Shown one piece after another: positions 24,359 through 39,300 of a stretch of 64,000 nt of DNA. Each line of letters opens with the position of its first letter. The stretch's first letter is position 1. The position numbers and the translations under genes were made by a program. Under the pieces are notes generated by a model. The model made no database searches. It was not told the origin of the DNA and saw only the letters and a program-made list of their open reading frames with translations. The DNA comes from Aquila chrysaetos chrysaetos (Eukaryota > Chordata > Aves > Accipitriformes > Accipitridae), in contig NC_044012.1 of NCBI RefSeq assembly GCF_900496995.4, positions 5,766,001 through 5,830,000 on the forward strand. Reading direction: 5' to 3'.

Positions 24359-27300
24359 CATTTCTATATTGTAATTTCATGCTTTTTTAAAAGCTTGTTA
24401 GACTGTGAGAAAAAACTAGAATTTCCTTGTGAGCAATGTGGATATTTGTAGTTTTTGTAGATGCTATTAATAGAATTATAAGCTGATGAATGCCAATTAC
24501 TTTGACGTAGGTTTAGTTTCTTCCTGACCATAAGACAGATTCATTAGAGCCTTAAATAGCTTATTCTGGGGATGAAGTGCAACCTCTTCCTTTAGATTCA
24601 CTCTGAATGACTACAGTAGCCTAGCACATTAGGTATTTGATGCTGCTGAGCACTGAAGCAATGCCCAACTTCAGGAACATTCTTAAATCCATGCCTATTC
24701 TGCAAGGCATTTAATAATATTCTTAACTTAAACAGTGCTAAATCCTATTGAGCTTCACAGACAAACATTTGCATACTTTCCTTGCTAATTTGGCACCTAA
24801 AAGAAATGGAAGTGACCTGGAAAGCAGACAGTGGTGGGACTGACAGTTATTTACAATTATTTTTTCTTACTTGTTGTTAAGTAGATTAATTTTGTTAATC
24901 CTGTTAATGTGTTCTTTGCTTGTTTCTGTTTCATATGTATTCTGTGCATTCTGGTATTCACTTATTCTTGTTTCATCTCACACTGAACAAGGGACTTCTA
25001 GATCAAGTTCTCTTTTGCTTTTGTGTTAAATAAAAACCAAAGTAAAATAGCAGTTTTTCCATAGATACAAAGATAACTGCAATTCAACTCAGCATTCAGG
25101 ACAGAGATGCATTGCAACTCACCCTTCCCCTCTTCTGATGCTTTGATAAAAATTTGGAGTAGGGAAAGATAGTACCAGTGCAAGGCTTCCAACAGCATAT
25201 GTTTTCCAATTTAAAACAGATTCAATGTCTTTTTAACATTTCTTTCTTTACTAATAAACATGTGCATAAATGTAGGTTTTAGTTGTTTTCTGGCATCGAT
25301 TTGTTAATTGTGTTCATCTTCAGGTATCTCAACATCAGAGCTAAAGAATTATCGCCTTCTAGAGGCATAGTTTCAGTAAAATAGGTGATATGTATTCTGT
25401 GTATCTAAATAATGTGTTTATACCTTTAAAAATAGAAGGATGACACAGCTTCATCTCTTCACCCAATACTCACGTGAAATGACCTCTAGAGAAGAATGCA
25501 GGAGCTGAGCGCTAGTGTTAAATAACAGCTCTAAGCAGTTTGCTTTGTCTCCTAGTACAATTTTTCCTGGGAATTGCTTAGGGAAATCTGGAAATCTTTT
25601 AGAACACTAATTTGTATAGAAAGTATGTTACGATTCTTTAAGAAGCATATCTTTAAGATGAGTGGCATATCAGCTTGAGGTGCAGAGTATGAGAGTTGTT
25701 GCACTGGAGGTTCAAACAGGACCACCATTTTTCTGGTAGCAAATTTGATTTTTCAAGTGACAGTACCTCTGTATTGGAGAGAGGAGTGCCACCTACTGAA
25801 CGGCGAACAAAATAAGCACCTATGCCAGAAACAGCACAAGGCTGCTGACAGTATTATGGTCTTCTGCATTCCTTCGCTCCTCCTGAATAACAAAAGCTAA
25901 ACATTTCAGTCTGAAATGGCAGTAGTTTTTTGTACCTGTTTGGTATTTTGTTGCAAGTCAAGAGGGAAAGTCATAAAGAACCTATTAAAAAGTTATAAAG
26001 ATCTATTAAAAACCAGGTCATTGTAGTTGATATGATGACCTATATGCATCTTTTATCTCTTTCAGTACTCTGGATATCTGAAAATCTCAGCCAATGACTA
26101 TGTGGAGTCAAGCTCTATCTTGGTCATTAATTTCCAGGAAACATAGTTTTTTTTGTTGTAGTAACTTGTCCTAACTGCTTTTCAATTATGGTGCTAGAGT
26201 TACACAAGTGCAGTATCATTCTGACAAAACAGACACACCCTCTAACACACCATTTGCTTCCCTTCTTTGTACCCTTCCCCCATGGTAATGTATTTTCTAA
26301 TCCTGTTTTTCATATTTAGACATAAAATGCAAGCTCTACTAAAGAAGCATCCTTCACAAATAGCCCCAAAATAAATAAATCCATATATACTTATTTCAGT
26401 CCCATTTTCCACTAAGTAGAAAATTCAAACATCTATGTATTTGTGAAACTAGTAACATTTTCCATAGTCTAGAAGGAGCGAAGATAGTCTCTCCTATTCA
26501 GACAACTGAAAATACAGCTGCTTCAATGAGAAAACTGAAAAATGAACTGCATTACCAATTAACAGTAAGTTAAGCCAAACATGTTTGTTATAGTAATTAT
26601 GAGTTGCAGCCATTGCAGACAGGTAGTAAATTCTTTAGGACTACAGAAAAAAAAATGTTTGAAGTTGCAGGGAAAACTATAAACTTTATTTCCACACTTT
26701 CCAATGTTCCATGCCAGATAAGATTTTTGCTGAGGTTTTTGAAACTGTCAAATCAGACAGATTAAACAGAGGTTTTACTACAACCTGATACAGATAATAT
26801 TTCTAAGAACCACACCTGCAGATTATTGCTACAAGACCTGTAGCAGAAAACCAGAAAAGCTGCTAACTAAAGGCCTAGAACACAAAGAAATGAATACACA
26901 ACACTTAAGCCATTGTAAGCTTAATCAAGTTATGTGCCCTTGAATACACTGGGTTATTCTAGCACAGGAACCAGCAGCTTCTTGTTTACGTGTAAATTCT
27001 CTCAAGAATAAAGCCGTTCCTGTTCAAGGAAAGGAAATAAACTTAAGGGCTAGATCAGCTAGAAGTGCTTCCTGTATTCAAGGTGCCAAAACAAAACAAG
27101 CGAAAGGGGAATTGTTGACAACAACATAAAAATACAATGATGGAACACCTGAAAGTTAAATCAACATTTTCCCCCTTTTGTTTTAGGTCCAAACTTCCAA
27201 AGGACTGATTCCAGAGTACTCACTGTCAAATCCTGGAGCCAGAAAGAAAATCTGCCTCTAATTCCATTGTTTTGACAGAAAACAACCAACTTGTGCCAGC

Positions 27301-28830
27301 ATGCAATTTCTTTAAGTGAAGGAAATTCAGGAACTAAACACAAACCAGTCAGGGATGCCTTCACTGCCAGCAGAATAAATGAATTCTCAGCAACAGCAAA
27401 CAAGCAAGTAGTTCAAAAATACATGAGGCTTCCCTGATCTCCAACCAGCCATTATCAACTTCTAAATCTGTTCTCAATCAAGAGTTAAAGTTTGTCCTGC
27501 CTTTTAGACTGTCTACCATTTGTGAAAGTTTCATGAGGATCAGTCTGTCAAAGTATCTGACTTTGTCCATGGGCTAAATCTGTTCTGAATAAAGAAAAGC
27601 CTGAAATAACAGCCTAAACTAAGCAGAATCATGGCTACGATAGGAATAGGGCTATTATTCCTAAAAGGATAGTCAGCATCTTATATATTTGACTCTTTCA
27701 TAATTTTAAATGCTCTGAACAGGTATTTAGTTTCTAGATACTTATGACATACTACGCTCTGGAAATACCTTCCATATTTTGCTAGCACTAGGGCTAATGC
27801 TGCCTTCTGCAAGAATGCATCATTGGTGACTATACCTGATGTAATAGTACAGATGAACTTTCAGTCAAGGAGCATCTGCTCGTTACCTACTCTGAATTAC
27901 ATATACAAGATATACAGGTAACAGGAGAAATCAACGTTTTATCCTACAACTAACAGAAAATAGTGGGATCATTACCAAGCATGGGAACTCTACAGGAAGA
28001 AAAGGGACAAAGTATGATCCATATTCCAAATCAACCTACTGTAGCTTTTTTTTAAAAAAAATATTCGTAGTGGCAAAAATTATTTTCTCAGTTATATAAA
28101 ATATATTGCAAAATAATATAAGCTGTTAGGACTGTAATTTTCTAGTAGAATACTTTGAAAGCTAATCATCATAATGCAGTTGAGTTTCTACTTAATGTTA
28201 CTTATGACTCTAGAGATCCTGAAAATTACAGGAGGGGTGGATGGTAAGGTAGAGGAAGAATGCGAAGTAATCCTTCTGTCCTCAGTCTGTTGTAGAAGAA
28301 AGGCATCTGTCAGTGAGCTGAAACTGTAGAGTTTTTCCATTGTGCATATAAGGTAATTAAAGATTAAATTTTGCATGCACTGCTGAGAGGTTTGAGATGG
28401 AGCACCACTAGTGCAGCCAGCCTGGATGCTGCTGGTCAGAAGAATCCGGCACTACCTGTATGCATCAGATTCCGCGTGGAAGTCTATGCATAGATTCACT
28501 TACAGCAGAGAACCTCTCAAATAAATTTGTTTCACTTTTATGAAATGTAGCACCTTGACATTCTGATTACATTTGTGTTGCCAGTTTAAGCTTCCTAGGA
28601 TTCACTGAAAAGTAGGACCACACTGGAAAACTTTTGCCACCTCTGGAGATCAAGGACTGACATTGTAAGATAGTTTTAATATAGAAAATCTCTACCAATT
28701 CAAGACACCTAGCTGTCAAGAGGTAAGATGTTAAGCTGGTACTTGCCAATAGGCACTGAATACCCCACCCATGCTTCTGCAGGGAGGAGATCACAGCCAT
28801 TAAAACAGAAGGCAAAAGTTGATTGAAGTT
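24359..28830. other. Non-coding interval downstream of the C16orf46 homologue
   Basis: AT-rich DNA with no exon, RNA gene or recognisable mobile element that I can support. Frames are short, have no family resemblance and show no splice-bounded coding pattern. A few AATAAA hexamers occur on the plus strand (for example near 25027) that a C16orf46 transcript might have used. Confidence 0.5.
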
Positions 28831-28833
28831 AAC

Positions 28834-28839
28834 TTTATT
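28834..28839 (-). promoter_or_regulatory. ATMIN: Candidate distal ATMIN poly(A) signal (AATAAA, minus strand)
   Basis: TTTATT on the plus strand gives AATAAA on the ATMIN-sense strand, set in a run that looks like an mRNA 3' end. It would imply a 3' UTR of about 5.6 kb. Nearer hexamers exist at 31400-31405 and 32402-32407, so the true site is unknown. RNA 3'-end data would settle it. Confidence 0.2.
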
Positions 28840-31800
28840 CCAAAATATGTATAATTTACAGGACTAAATAAGTGCTTCATTTTCAATACTTGTGAATAAC
28901 TTACTAGTAGCTTTGTGTAACACTTCAGTTCCCAACAGAGGGAAATATGAAACAGTATTTTGGCACAAGGTTTTCTCTGCATGCATTAATATACTTAAAA
29001 GTTTCACAATACTAGGACAACATTCCTTCTTTGGGATTGTCACTTGTAAAATAGGCCTAAGAAATGAATGCTTGCCTTTGTCTGCTCATTGCAAGTTTAC
29101 TGGCTTAAATAGCAAGAATTAAACATGGACATCCTTTGAAAACTGAATTTGTCCACTAGATCAAAATCCCACCAGTGATGAGAAGAAAAATATTTCAAGG
29201 ACATTTCTCAGCCTTATTAAGATTAACTCACACATGCTTTGGGAAAGACTCGCCCAGGAGGTTTATTACTCATCCATTCCAAATAGTTACAAGTTTAAAT
29301 TAGATCATAATCAGGTGTTGAATTCTGTAAGCTGAAAAAAATATGGCTTTCATATTGAGCTTTATCATAGATGCACTTGCAGATATCTGTAGATAGAAGT
29401 ACTGTCAATCTAGCTCTGCATGCAAGTGCTTGAAACATGCATGTAAAGCATTAGTTGTTGTGAAATGTACAGTTTACATCATCACAAGTCATCTATTATA
29501 TTCCATTGCTAGTTATGTTGATGATACTGCTGTAAAGCCAGTACATGAAAAAGAATCAGAAGTAAAGGACTTCTGTTATTTAACTCAGCAGTTCCTTCAG
29601 GAGTTTCCACTGTTTCAGGCTGTCCAGTTACATTTTCAGTGAAGTGGAAGAGTCACGCGCGCAAGTACAAACATACCCTCAACCTGACTGCGAGGCAATG
29701 CAGAGTTGAATGATGTAGTTCCTTGATTCTGTTCATTGCATAGCAATGGCATTTTAAACAAGAAAATTCAGTCATGCTCTAAGCAGCAGATCCTTCTAGC
29801 ACACATTTAAATTCACATCAACTGTTAAAAAAAACAACAGCAAAAGAAACAGAAGATGCATGTTTGCACCATGCATTGAAGGTTGCTACCATTAAACAAC
29901 CCTATCCTCATAGTGTTCATATAAAATTATTAATGGAAGTCTGTTTACAGTAGGCCTATTCTACTAGCAACACAAGCATAGCAGCACCTTAAACCAAACA
30001 TGAATGAAAAAGCTTGCAAGACCCAGAATGTTAACCACATTTTGGTGTGAATGTGTTTGCAACAGGAAATTGTATATTAAGATCATGTTGAAAAAAGTAA
30101 TACGTCAGAAACATATTAAAGCAAAGGAAGCTGTACAGCCTTAATGATAAAGGCAAGTACATTTGGTTCACCTCACAGTTGTCATTTCAGTAACATACTC
30201 TTTTGCAAGTTGAGCACCCTATGTTGATTCAGTATGTATTAGTCCTATTGACTTACCCTATATTTGAAAGGCTATTAAAAAACCCCTAAGATCCCAATCC
30301 TGCCAACACTTACATCTCTGCCCAGCCTCACAAAAAAAATCAATTCTGACCTGACTAAGCACATGAGCATGTGTTAGCAGGATAAGGATTTAAAACACTG
30401 GAAGGCAGTCATCTTTCTTTGTTCTGTTGCCTCTACACAATCAAGGTACATATGACTAACAGGGAAATTCAGCCTTTTGTTTTCTACAGAAAAAATGACT
30501 GCATATGCGCCTTGGAATGGAAAGTTGTAAAAAGTGTTAGTCACATACATTAAGTTACAGACACTGATTGAATTGTTCAAAACTAGATGAGGTCTCACAA
30601 GGCTTGTTTTACAGCTGTTTAATTTACAGCTGCAAGTACGTATGTATTTTTTTAAGATCTCATATCCTTTGGAAGTGAAAATTTTCTAGACACAAGCAGC
30701 TTTGCATAGCTAAGAATACGTAGCATTAGTAAACTCTGCCTTTAAACTACCAATTTCTCTAGGCTGCCATGAAGAGTTCGGGGATGATTCCCTCCCTACC
30801 CAACGCAGAAAGAAGTATTTACAAGGGTATTAGTGGAAATAGATGCAAATAAAGCCAAAAGTAGAAGAAACTTACATGTACTGTCGTACAAATTTTTAGC
30901 ATTGTGACAAACGAACACAGAAGGCAACACGACAGACCTCTCGGTTTTCAGCTGTTTTGTGCTTATGTTCTCATAGAACATGTGTCCCAAATTTGCTGTT
31001 TCATTTTTTTGATTTTTTATATACTAAAGAAAAGCTCAAGTGAAACTAGAAAACAACTAATTCAATTTTAGAGTAGCATTACACAGGCATCCAGATCAAG
31101 ATCCAGCAATCACAGCATAACAGAATTAAGCAGGAAATGCAAAGAGCAAGTACAAGTAACATTAGTATCACTTCCAGATAAAAATTTGTGCTAAGAGGCT
31201 ATAGAGAATCTGATGTTACTTTTTGTATAGCAGTTCAAATGGCAGTAGAGGATACAAAAGAGAGTAAGCAAAGTAGTAAGTCACTGCTGACCAATACTTA
31301 CAATAGAGACAGTGCCTTGAAAATCAAATCAGAGACAAACTGCAGAAAAAGGGAGATAAGTATAACTTTAGTACTACCAAGAAATAGTTCTGACTGAAGT
31401 TTATTTTTAAAACAACAGCCAAAACAGAAAATCAGCCATTTTAAAGAACTTGTTCAAATGTGAAGAATTTGTAATATTCAGCAACAGTATTTCAGATCAG
31501 GTTTCCTTAGGTCTACTGTGGGATTCAACAAACTATGAAGACTGGTTGCAGTCTTCACATTTTCACAAAAATACTTAATAAAGTCAAACTGAGTGACATA
31601 TGCCAGCAACATAGGATACAAACCTGTTTCTGACTTTCAGGAATAATTTAGGGAGAATCAAATTTGTGAAGAAAGAAGTTAATTTTGGTCAGAATGAGAC
31701 ACTTCCCCAAGACAATGCAGACATATTTAATAATTTCTTAATGCTGCACTTTCAATAAATAATTTCATGTTGTAGCACTGTGTTTGCCTAATTAAAGTTC

Positions 31801-34485
31801 AAACTATTTTAAACCCATAGGATGAGGGAAGGGAATGGTACTTGCATGTAAAAACACACAGAGCTCAAATACTTTTAATTACAAGGTACAATAAATAGCC
31901 ATTACATTGTAAGATTGCATCCACACCTTAGTTTTTTTCTGATAGTCACTGATGTTAAGAGCTTTGGCTTACACTGTAAGAACATGGCAATTCTCATTCT
32001 GATTTGTAAATTAGTTTCAAAGTTCTTTAAATGCTGGCTGGTCTCTCAGATGGCTGCAATTCAAAGCCTTCTGTAATTCTGCTCCTCATCACCTAAGATT
32101 CCTTCTCTTGCAGAAAAAAGACCGACTTTCTAAATTCATAGGTAATGAACAGTTTCTCACTTCTGCCTCCTACAGCTGCGGAGAATGCAGTTTTCCCCAA
32201 CCAGATTTATAGCAACTGCTTCTCTTTGCTGCATCAGTACAGACAACTTGCACATGGGAAACACAGAAGCCCACATATGAAGAAATGTTCTCTGGTATTT
32301 CAGCCAGGGGGAAGAAAGGAGAAGGAAAAACTCTTTAAAATCTGAAGATGCAACGTTACTGGAAAAATACTGCAATAGAATAAACTAACCCAATTTTGTC
32401 ATTTATTTCCCAATTTCAAAGTAGGCAAGTAAATATGAATCAGTCATATCTTCAGAAGAATAGAATTACAAGCAATGCCTACCTTCTTTTAATATATCCC
32501 ACCTTTAAGATAAGAACTCTAGGCATTGTGAAACCTGGGGGGACTTTCCCCAAAGCAGAATTACTGTACTCCTGGGGGGAACTGCAAGATTCCTTTCTGC
32601 AGTCTCTTCAGCCAAAGACTGGAAGTGCCTGAATTCGCACCTAGAAATGTTGAAAAGTTAAAACAGGCAACACAGCTGTGGTTTCAGGAGGTTTTTTTAG
32701 GAGGAAAATATGAGTTTCAGGGTTAATCTAGAGATTATTTCCAGTAAAAGTGGAGATGCTTACCATATTAGTGTGTTAACTACAGCATTAGAGAGTGGTA
32801 GGAAGAGACAAAAAAAAAAAAAAAAAGGTACTGCTCATTTTCAACAAAACAAGCTGCCTGCAGTGTATGAGTAACAACTCCCACATCCTTGAGTTGAGGA
32901 TATGAAGCACAAAGCATAGCGAGTCTTCAAAAACTAAGGCTTAGACATACATTTACTGACGGGCTGCCTAGTAAATATGCAGCCAATACTTCTCCTCTCA
33001 CAAGTGAGGAGTAAAGTCTGTTACATGCCCAGGAACTTGACATGAAGAGGTTTCTCTTTTCATTTAAGGTAACAGAAACTAAAACCTGTCCAGGACAAAA
33101 CCAGAGGCCTATGTTTTGCAGGTATTATAGTAAGAGATAAAAATTAGTTAAGGCCAAATTCCAACATACATTCACAACTGGCTTCATTTTTTTCTTATGC
33201 AAATGAAAAATACTGCAAACAATGGTATGAGGGGCAAGATGAACATTAAAAAAAAATTCCAACAGGTCCCACGTTTCTTCTCTGAAAAATCAGTTTGAAT
33301 TTGACTATACTCAGAAAAACTATCTAAAAGCTGCAGGAACTGAAGGCTGCAGATCAACACACAAAAGCAAGATACAGCTGTTCTGAAAGGGCTTCTGTGA
33401 GCTGATCTCTCAGCTCTGTTGTACAGATTCCAATTGGTTTTGGAAGCAGAAAGTCCAAAACCATGAGTCTAGGTGAGTGAGCATTTTAGAGAATTTAATT
33501 TTCCATTTCTAAAGATTTCTGTTAAGGTAATAGAGGTATAAACCACTGTAACATTTCTCAACTTATATCTTAATAAAGCTAGGAGAATTTCAGCAAAATT
33601 ATTCCAGTCTTTGAGGCACACACATTGTAACATTTGCATCTTACAGACAGAAATAATTTCAGTAATTCCCTCCTGAAGACTCTAAAAATGTTAGTCCCAT
33701 TCATTACACTAGCTAAAAGGATGACATACTAATTTTCCCTATAATTATGTATTCCAAGTTCTCTTCTTACTCTTAAAAGGGCACCAGTGCCACTCAGGGA
33801 AAAAAAAATAAAAGTACTGCTTTCCACATATTTTAAATAATAAATATATTCAACAATTCAAGAGTCTATATGTGTCTAGTGTGTTGGACTGGTATTTGGA
33901 AAATACCAACTTATGAAGGAGAAGGAGCTGTGAAGGCATAAAGTAAAAGAAGACAATACGGCTTATTATGTTCATGCTGGATTTAAAATACAAGCTACTA
34001 AAAAAAGCAAACAGAAGTAGCTTACACTAATAGAATCCTCCCCCGTAAGTTCAGGGAAGCATCTGAATTGGACAGGTCAGGGTTTTGGTCCAGCACATTG
34101 GAACCCCATACGTAAGCCAGGAATAGATAGATAGAGAAAGATATATATAGAACAACTTTAAAAGTTCTTCCATTTCAATTAAAGCAGTATCAGCTTTGTA
34201 AAGAAGTTTGAGGAAAAAACATAGGCACCACAATTTTTTTTTTTTTTTTTTAAGGTTCAAATGCACATTAACATGTTACAGCCCCCCCCTTCCCCACCAT
34301 TTATACACACATAGCTTATGTAGCGTTACATACTGAGTAGAGTACCTTCAGCATGAAAAGTCTCTTAGGCCAACTGCTCACGATAATTACATTCAATAAA
34401 GCAAAGTGGATAACTTGGTCAAGCCATCTGTCCCACCCCAATAACTTAATTTCAGACCACAGAAAACAGTTATGTTATGTAGTAC
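28840..34485 (-). other. ATMIN: Probable ATMIN 3' UTR and flank
   Basis: No coding exon is recognised on either strand. The right end directly follows the ATMIN stop codon on the minus strand, so at least part is 3' UTR. It contains homopolymer runs: A near 32812-32826, and T near 34230-34252 just below the ATMIN stop. The extent of the UTR is not determinable from sequence alone. Confidence 0.4.
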
Positions 34486-36316
34486 TCAATGGCTGGGCTT
34501 GTCAGAGCTCTGAAACAAGGAGCACAGCTCTTCACAGGTCTGTGTTTCTACTGAACTGAACTGGGACTCCATTGTATTCCAGGCTAAGTCAGCCAGAAGA
34601 AAGTCATCCATTGCTGTCTGTGTCTCATTGCTGGTAAGGAATAAACTCCCTAGATTCTCAAAGCAGCTATCCATAGTCTGTGTTTCAGCGCTACTGAGCT
34701 GGACTTTGCTTTCAATATTCTGAGTAGGTATATTTTTAGTAGCCGGATATACTTCTGTCTGGGTTTCTGTATCAGAGGAGTCAGTACTCATGGAGAAACT
34801 AGACTGCTTCAGAATACTTCCTAAAGGCAGATGGGTATTACTGTCCAAAAAGAAATTCAAGTCTGTTTGTGTCTGTGTATCAAACATCTCCAAACCTAGG
34901 AAGTTAGAATTTCCTCGGCAGCTATATGATTGAGTGGCACTATCTGAAAATAAGAAATCAGTCTGAGTTTCAATGTCCAGTGACTCCAAAACTGGCTCAG
35001 AGTTTAGGGTACCAAGCTCACTCTCTTCAGTCTGAGTTTGGATATTGGATGCTGAAAAGAACTCTTCAATGTCAAAGTCTATTCCTGTGCTCTGTGATGG
35101 ACCAGATGGCAGATGTGTGTCAGCATTAGAACTTGTCTCAGACAAAAGGCCACGATTATCCAGTGTCTGGCCAGACATGTTTCCCGAAAAGATGTTTTCC
35201 AAATCACTTAGTAGGTCCATTGTCTGGGTTTGATTATCCGTCGTATTTTGAGGTGGAAGTATATTAGTCTGTGTGTTGAAGCTGATAAGGGATTCAGACT
35301 TGACCGTATCTTGAGTCAGGCTCTTGCCATTACTCCTTTGCAGCAAGGTTTGATCTATATTTGCAGGCATTAAATTGTTTTCTGGAAGTTGAATGTGAGT
35401 AGAAACATTATATGATGAATGAACGTTGTCAAAGATGTCACTGCACGTTACAGCCTGGTCCATTTGCACTCTTCCATCAATAGAGTCCTGTGTCCTACTG
35501 GTTTGAGTCTCTCTAGAAATGCCGCATGCTGGAAAACAAACCTGACTAAAAGCATCAGTCTGAGCAGCTATGGATGAAGTCAGTTTGGAAGCAGGCAGCA
35601 GCGTCTGTGTTTGTACACTGATAGGCAATGAAACCTGTGAACTGAATGACAGATCTGTCTGAGAGCAAGAGGATACAGAAGAATTGGGAGTCCAGGCTGC
35701 AGCCGGTACAAAGTTCTGTGAAATATAAGATAAGTCAGTCTGTATATTTATTGAAGAAATTTTATTCTTGTGACAAACATTCCCCAGCTCTTGCCCTGTG
35801 TTATTTGATGCAACCGTATCCAACTCAACTTGTACACCAGTACTTACTGGTTCACGATCACCGGAATTTGTCACTTTTGAAACAGGCATACTATCTTTAA
35901 ATACAAGTGTTTCTGCCTCCAGTGCTGGAATCAGAATTCCTATAGATTGAGGCAATAAATGAACAGTACTTAGAACTGAACCTTGATTATCAACAGCCAC
36001 TACAGCAGGTTTGACAGAAGAGTCTGTTGCAGATACATATATAGGCAAGTGAGCAAGCTGCATCACTGGAAGTTTAACCAAAGCCACCTTGGGCTTTGGT
36101 AAAAGCATCTTCGGTGTACATTTTGGCTGCATTTGGTTCGTGAAGTTAGAACTGCAGGAGCCTTCAAGAGAGGCCACTAGTTTCACTTCAGAGGACTCCA
36201 ATTCTTGAGTGCCAGGATTATTATTGTGTGTATTGATGAATGCTTCATTTGCTTTCTCTGCCAACTGCTGATTATGTACAGAGGTTTCCATTTTCCTTTT
36301 CTTACTAGGAGGATCC
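34486..36316 (-). CDS. ATMIN: ATMIN coding exon 4 (TQT-rich domain)
   Basis: The acceptor TTCACAG precedes G at 36316, completing the Arg codon split from exon 3 (RDPPSKKRKME). The exon holds the TQT/SQ cluster (SRETQTS, DNQTQTMDL, NIQTQTEESE, DIETQTDFLF, FDTQTQTDLN, DTETQTEV, SNETQTAMDD, SSVETQTCEE). Many of these are LC8 (DYNLL1) binding-type motifs. The stop lies at 34486-34488. The last residues (SLFQSSDKPSH) differ from the mammalian terminus. Confidence 0.96.
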
Positions 36317-39300
36317 CTGTGAACATGAGATCAATAATTTATACTCCTTCCAAGCACAAAACATCTGCCTTCCATTCTTTTGAGTCATTGCATTGAAAAT
36401 ATAAACTGAAGTCACAGATGAGGTTGGATATGAGAAGACAACTAATCCTGATTAAAACATAAAAAGACTCCATGAATTTCAGTTTTGCAAAATTTCATTC
36501 CTCACTCTTTTTCTTTAAAAAAGAAAAAAAGGTTACCTCTTTTATGGAGACCTATTCCTAAATGGAGGTAGAAGTTTAGATGGTTTCTTCCCCCTTGTAC
36601 ATTAAGCACTCTGATTTGAAGGCATGTTTAATTTGTTATTTTGATGCTAACTCAGACTGAGCATTGAAGGGACAGCGCTCTTAAAATTAAGTGTACAGGT
36701 AAAGGTCTCTCATGGAAACTGAAGATACAATTAGCACTCCTTCACACAAAACTTAATTTTGCAGCAGTTGAATCTCCAAGACAGACAGGCTAGGCCTCAG
36801 GAAACAGATTACCCATTATGAAATATATGTACACATTTAAGACAACTATAAATCTAAACATGCATATATAGGCATTTAAAAAAAAAAGAATCCACTAATA
36901 CTTGCAAAGATGACTAGACTTATTATAAAAGAAAATAAACTGAACTGCATTCCACACCAGTTACGAGCTATAAACATTTCCCAATCATCTCTACTCTCAC
37001 AGAACTGTAAAAAAAAAAAACCTGTTGCAGATGCAACAAGAATCACTAGCATTTATGCCATGCAGTGCAGTGTCATCAGTACTTTTTGTTTTGTATGTGG
37101 GGAAGCCTCATCCTATTAATTAGACAATCATCACTGCCTTCAACAAAACAGAAATTACTAAAAGCAACTGAACAAAGAAACTGCAAACTGCTTTACAGCC
37201 AAAACAATGTGAGCCTATTTCCAATCTAATCAACAGAAAGGAGACAAAAAGCCAGTACATGGGAGACAGCGGAATTGGTGATGAATGTAAGTATCATTAC
37301 TTAACTGCTTCACTTTTACCTGTGTTCTGCAGGAATTTCATGGCCAGTTCTGTAAATATGAGACAGTAATGCTGTTCTGCTGGCATAAGGGCACCCACAA
37401 GTACACTGGAAAGTCTTGCCACAGACCTCTATATGCCGTTTCAAATACCATTCTGTACCATAGGAGTTACTACATTTATCGCATTTGTGCTTCTTTTCAG
37501 CATGCATTTTCATAAAGTGCTAGAATACACAATGAAAAGTAAACATTAGCCTTCAGCTAAGATAAAAAGAGAAAATCATGTTTAGGGGAGACAGTAATAT
37601 TTGCTTTTTGTTGTTACTGTTAAATAGCATTGAAGAGTAGAATTAAAATTTTTTTAAAGGTCTGATTAGGAGGAGTAAGTTACAAGCTTAAAGAAACCAA
37701 CAGAAAGAATTTAAAGTTTGCAAATCTGCTTGTGCTATGTGCATATTAAAACACAGATAAACATTTATGTGTCCTAATGCTCTTGGAGGTTTCCTATGGA
37801 CATTAATAAATCTATAGATTAATCTTGCCAAAGAGCATAGTAAGTATATGTTGCAACATGTGCACACTCCTGAAGATCTACAACTGAGCTAATAGTCTCA
37901 AGTCAAACAGGTCAACTTCAGAGCAAACACCAGATTTTTCCTTTTCATTTACAGCACCAAGTTCTAGCCACTCATCTCCTATGGTGTCCCCAGCTTATCA
38001 CAGGTAACCGACAGCAGAAGAGTGCTTTTTATACTCATGCATGCAGAAAAAAGTCTTACATGTTTTCTTAAACAGGTAACTAGTAAACATGCATTTTGAT
38101 ACTAAAGCAGAGAAAAACTCCTAATTCTTGACCACTCGAAAAAGCAGTTTAAAAGCATCAGCCACATTTTAAACCTTTATCGGTTGCTGCTGTGATCTTC
38201 CCCCCTGCCACTCTTTGATCTTTCCCCATCTTTTTAATTTGTGGAGAGAGGCTGTCAGAACATACTGGCATCTGCCTGATCAAAAGGTTCAAGTCCTCTA
38301 ATATCAACATGCAAACATGCAAATTCATTAACCATATGCCCATGTGGACCTTCTGCATACAGTTCTCCAACTTCTGGATACATGCTGAGAGGCTTTGCTC
38401 ATCACTGAATGCAAAAGTGTACACTCTCTGGAGTAGAGACAGTCAGGACTAATCAGTACAAAAATACTTTAGGAAATAAGAATACCTGTTTTACAAGAGA
38501 AAATTGGGAAAATGGTCTGTTTGGTCCTCTAGGGCAGCCTTCAATAGGACAGCAGTAGAATTTCTGTGAAGTTTTCAAACCCTTCCTTACTGGTGCATTA
38601 AGTTTTCCATCCTGAAAAAGAACCAATTAAGAAGTTGGCAATTCTACAGGTTTGCATATTAAAGACGTTCAGAATACACATCAACTTTGGCTCACTGAGT
38701 GTGTAAACACCTCAATGAGCTGAAGGCACCTTCCTAAGTGTTTTGAAAGTTCAAATGGAGTTTTTCACCTATGTGCACGCTACTTTGCAAATATACCATC
38801 AAAATTACCAAGTGAAATTACAACAAGCTCTACAGAGTAGTGGTACTATACTGTCTACTTTTACCAAGATACTCGCTGCCCCAAGCCAATTATAACCGCC
38901 TTTTGTGTTATTTGACCCAAAAAGCTTTCTCTACAGATACTGCACTGCACTGCCGACTCAACGTGGTTTTACTTTTTTGTAGCACGGTCTACTTGAAGCT
39001 CCATTAAAATTAGTCACACACTGTGTAACACAACACTTCCCTGACGTTGGAATTCTGTTGGCACTATTTCGAGTTTACCTGTAATAAAATGAAAAATGCC
39101 AAGTACACTCTGCCACTTAATTCAGATCATAAACCAAATCTCACTTAAGTCTATGAAACTAACAACTGGTATGCTAATTATGAACCTCCGAACGTTAAGT
39201 GACTGGTGTATCTGCGCTTTTCCATGTGATCTGCCTCACTGACCATCACATGTACACAATAGAAGAAAGCAACGTAACTTGCTCAAAGAGGACCTCAAAA

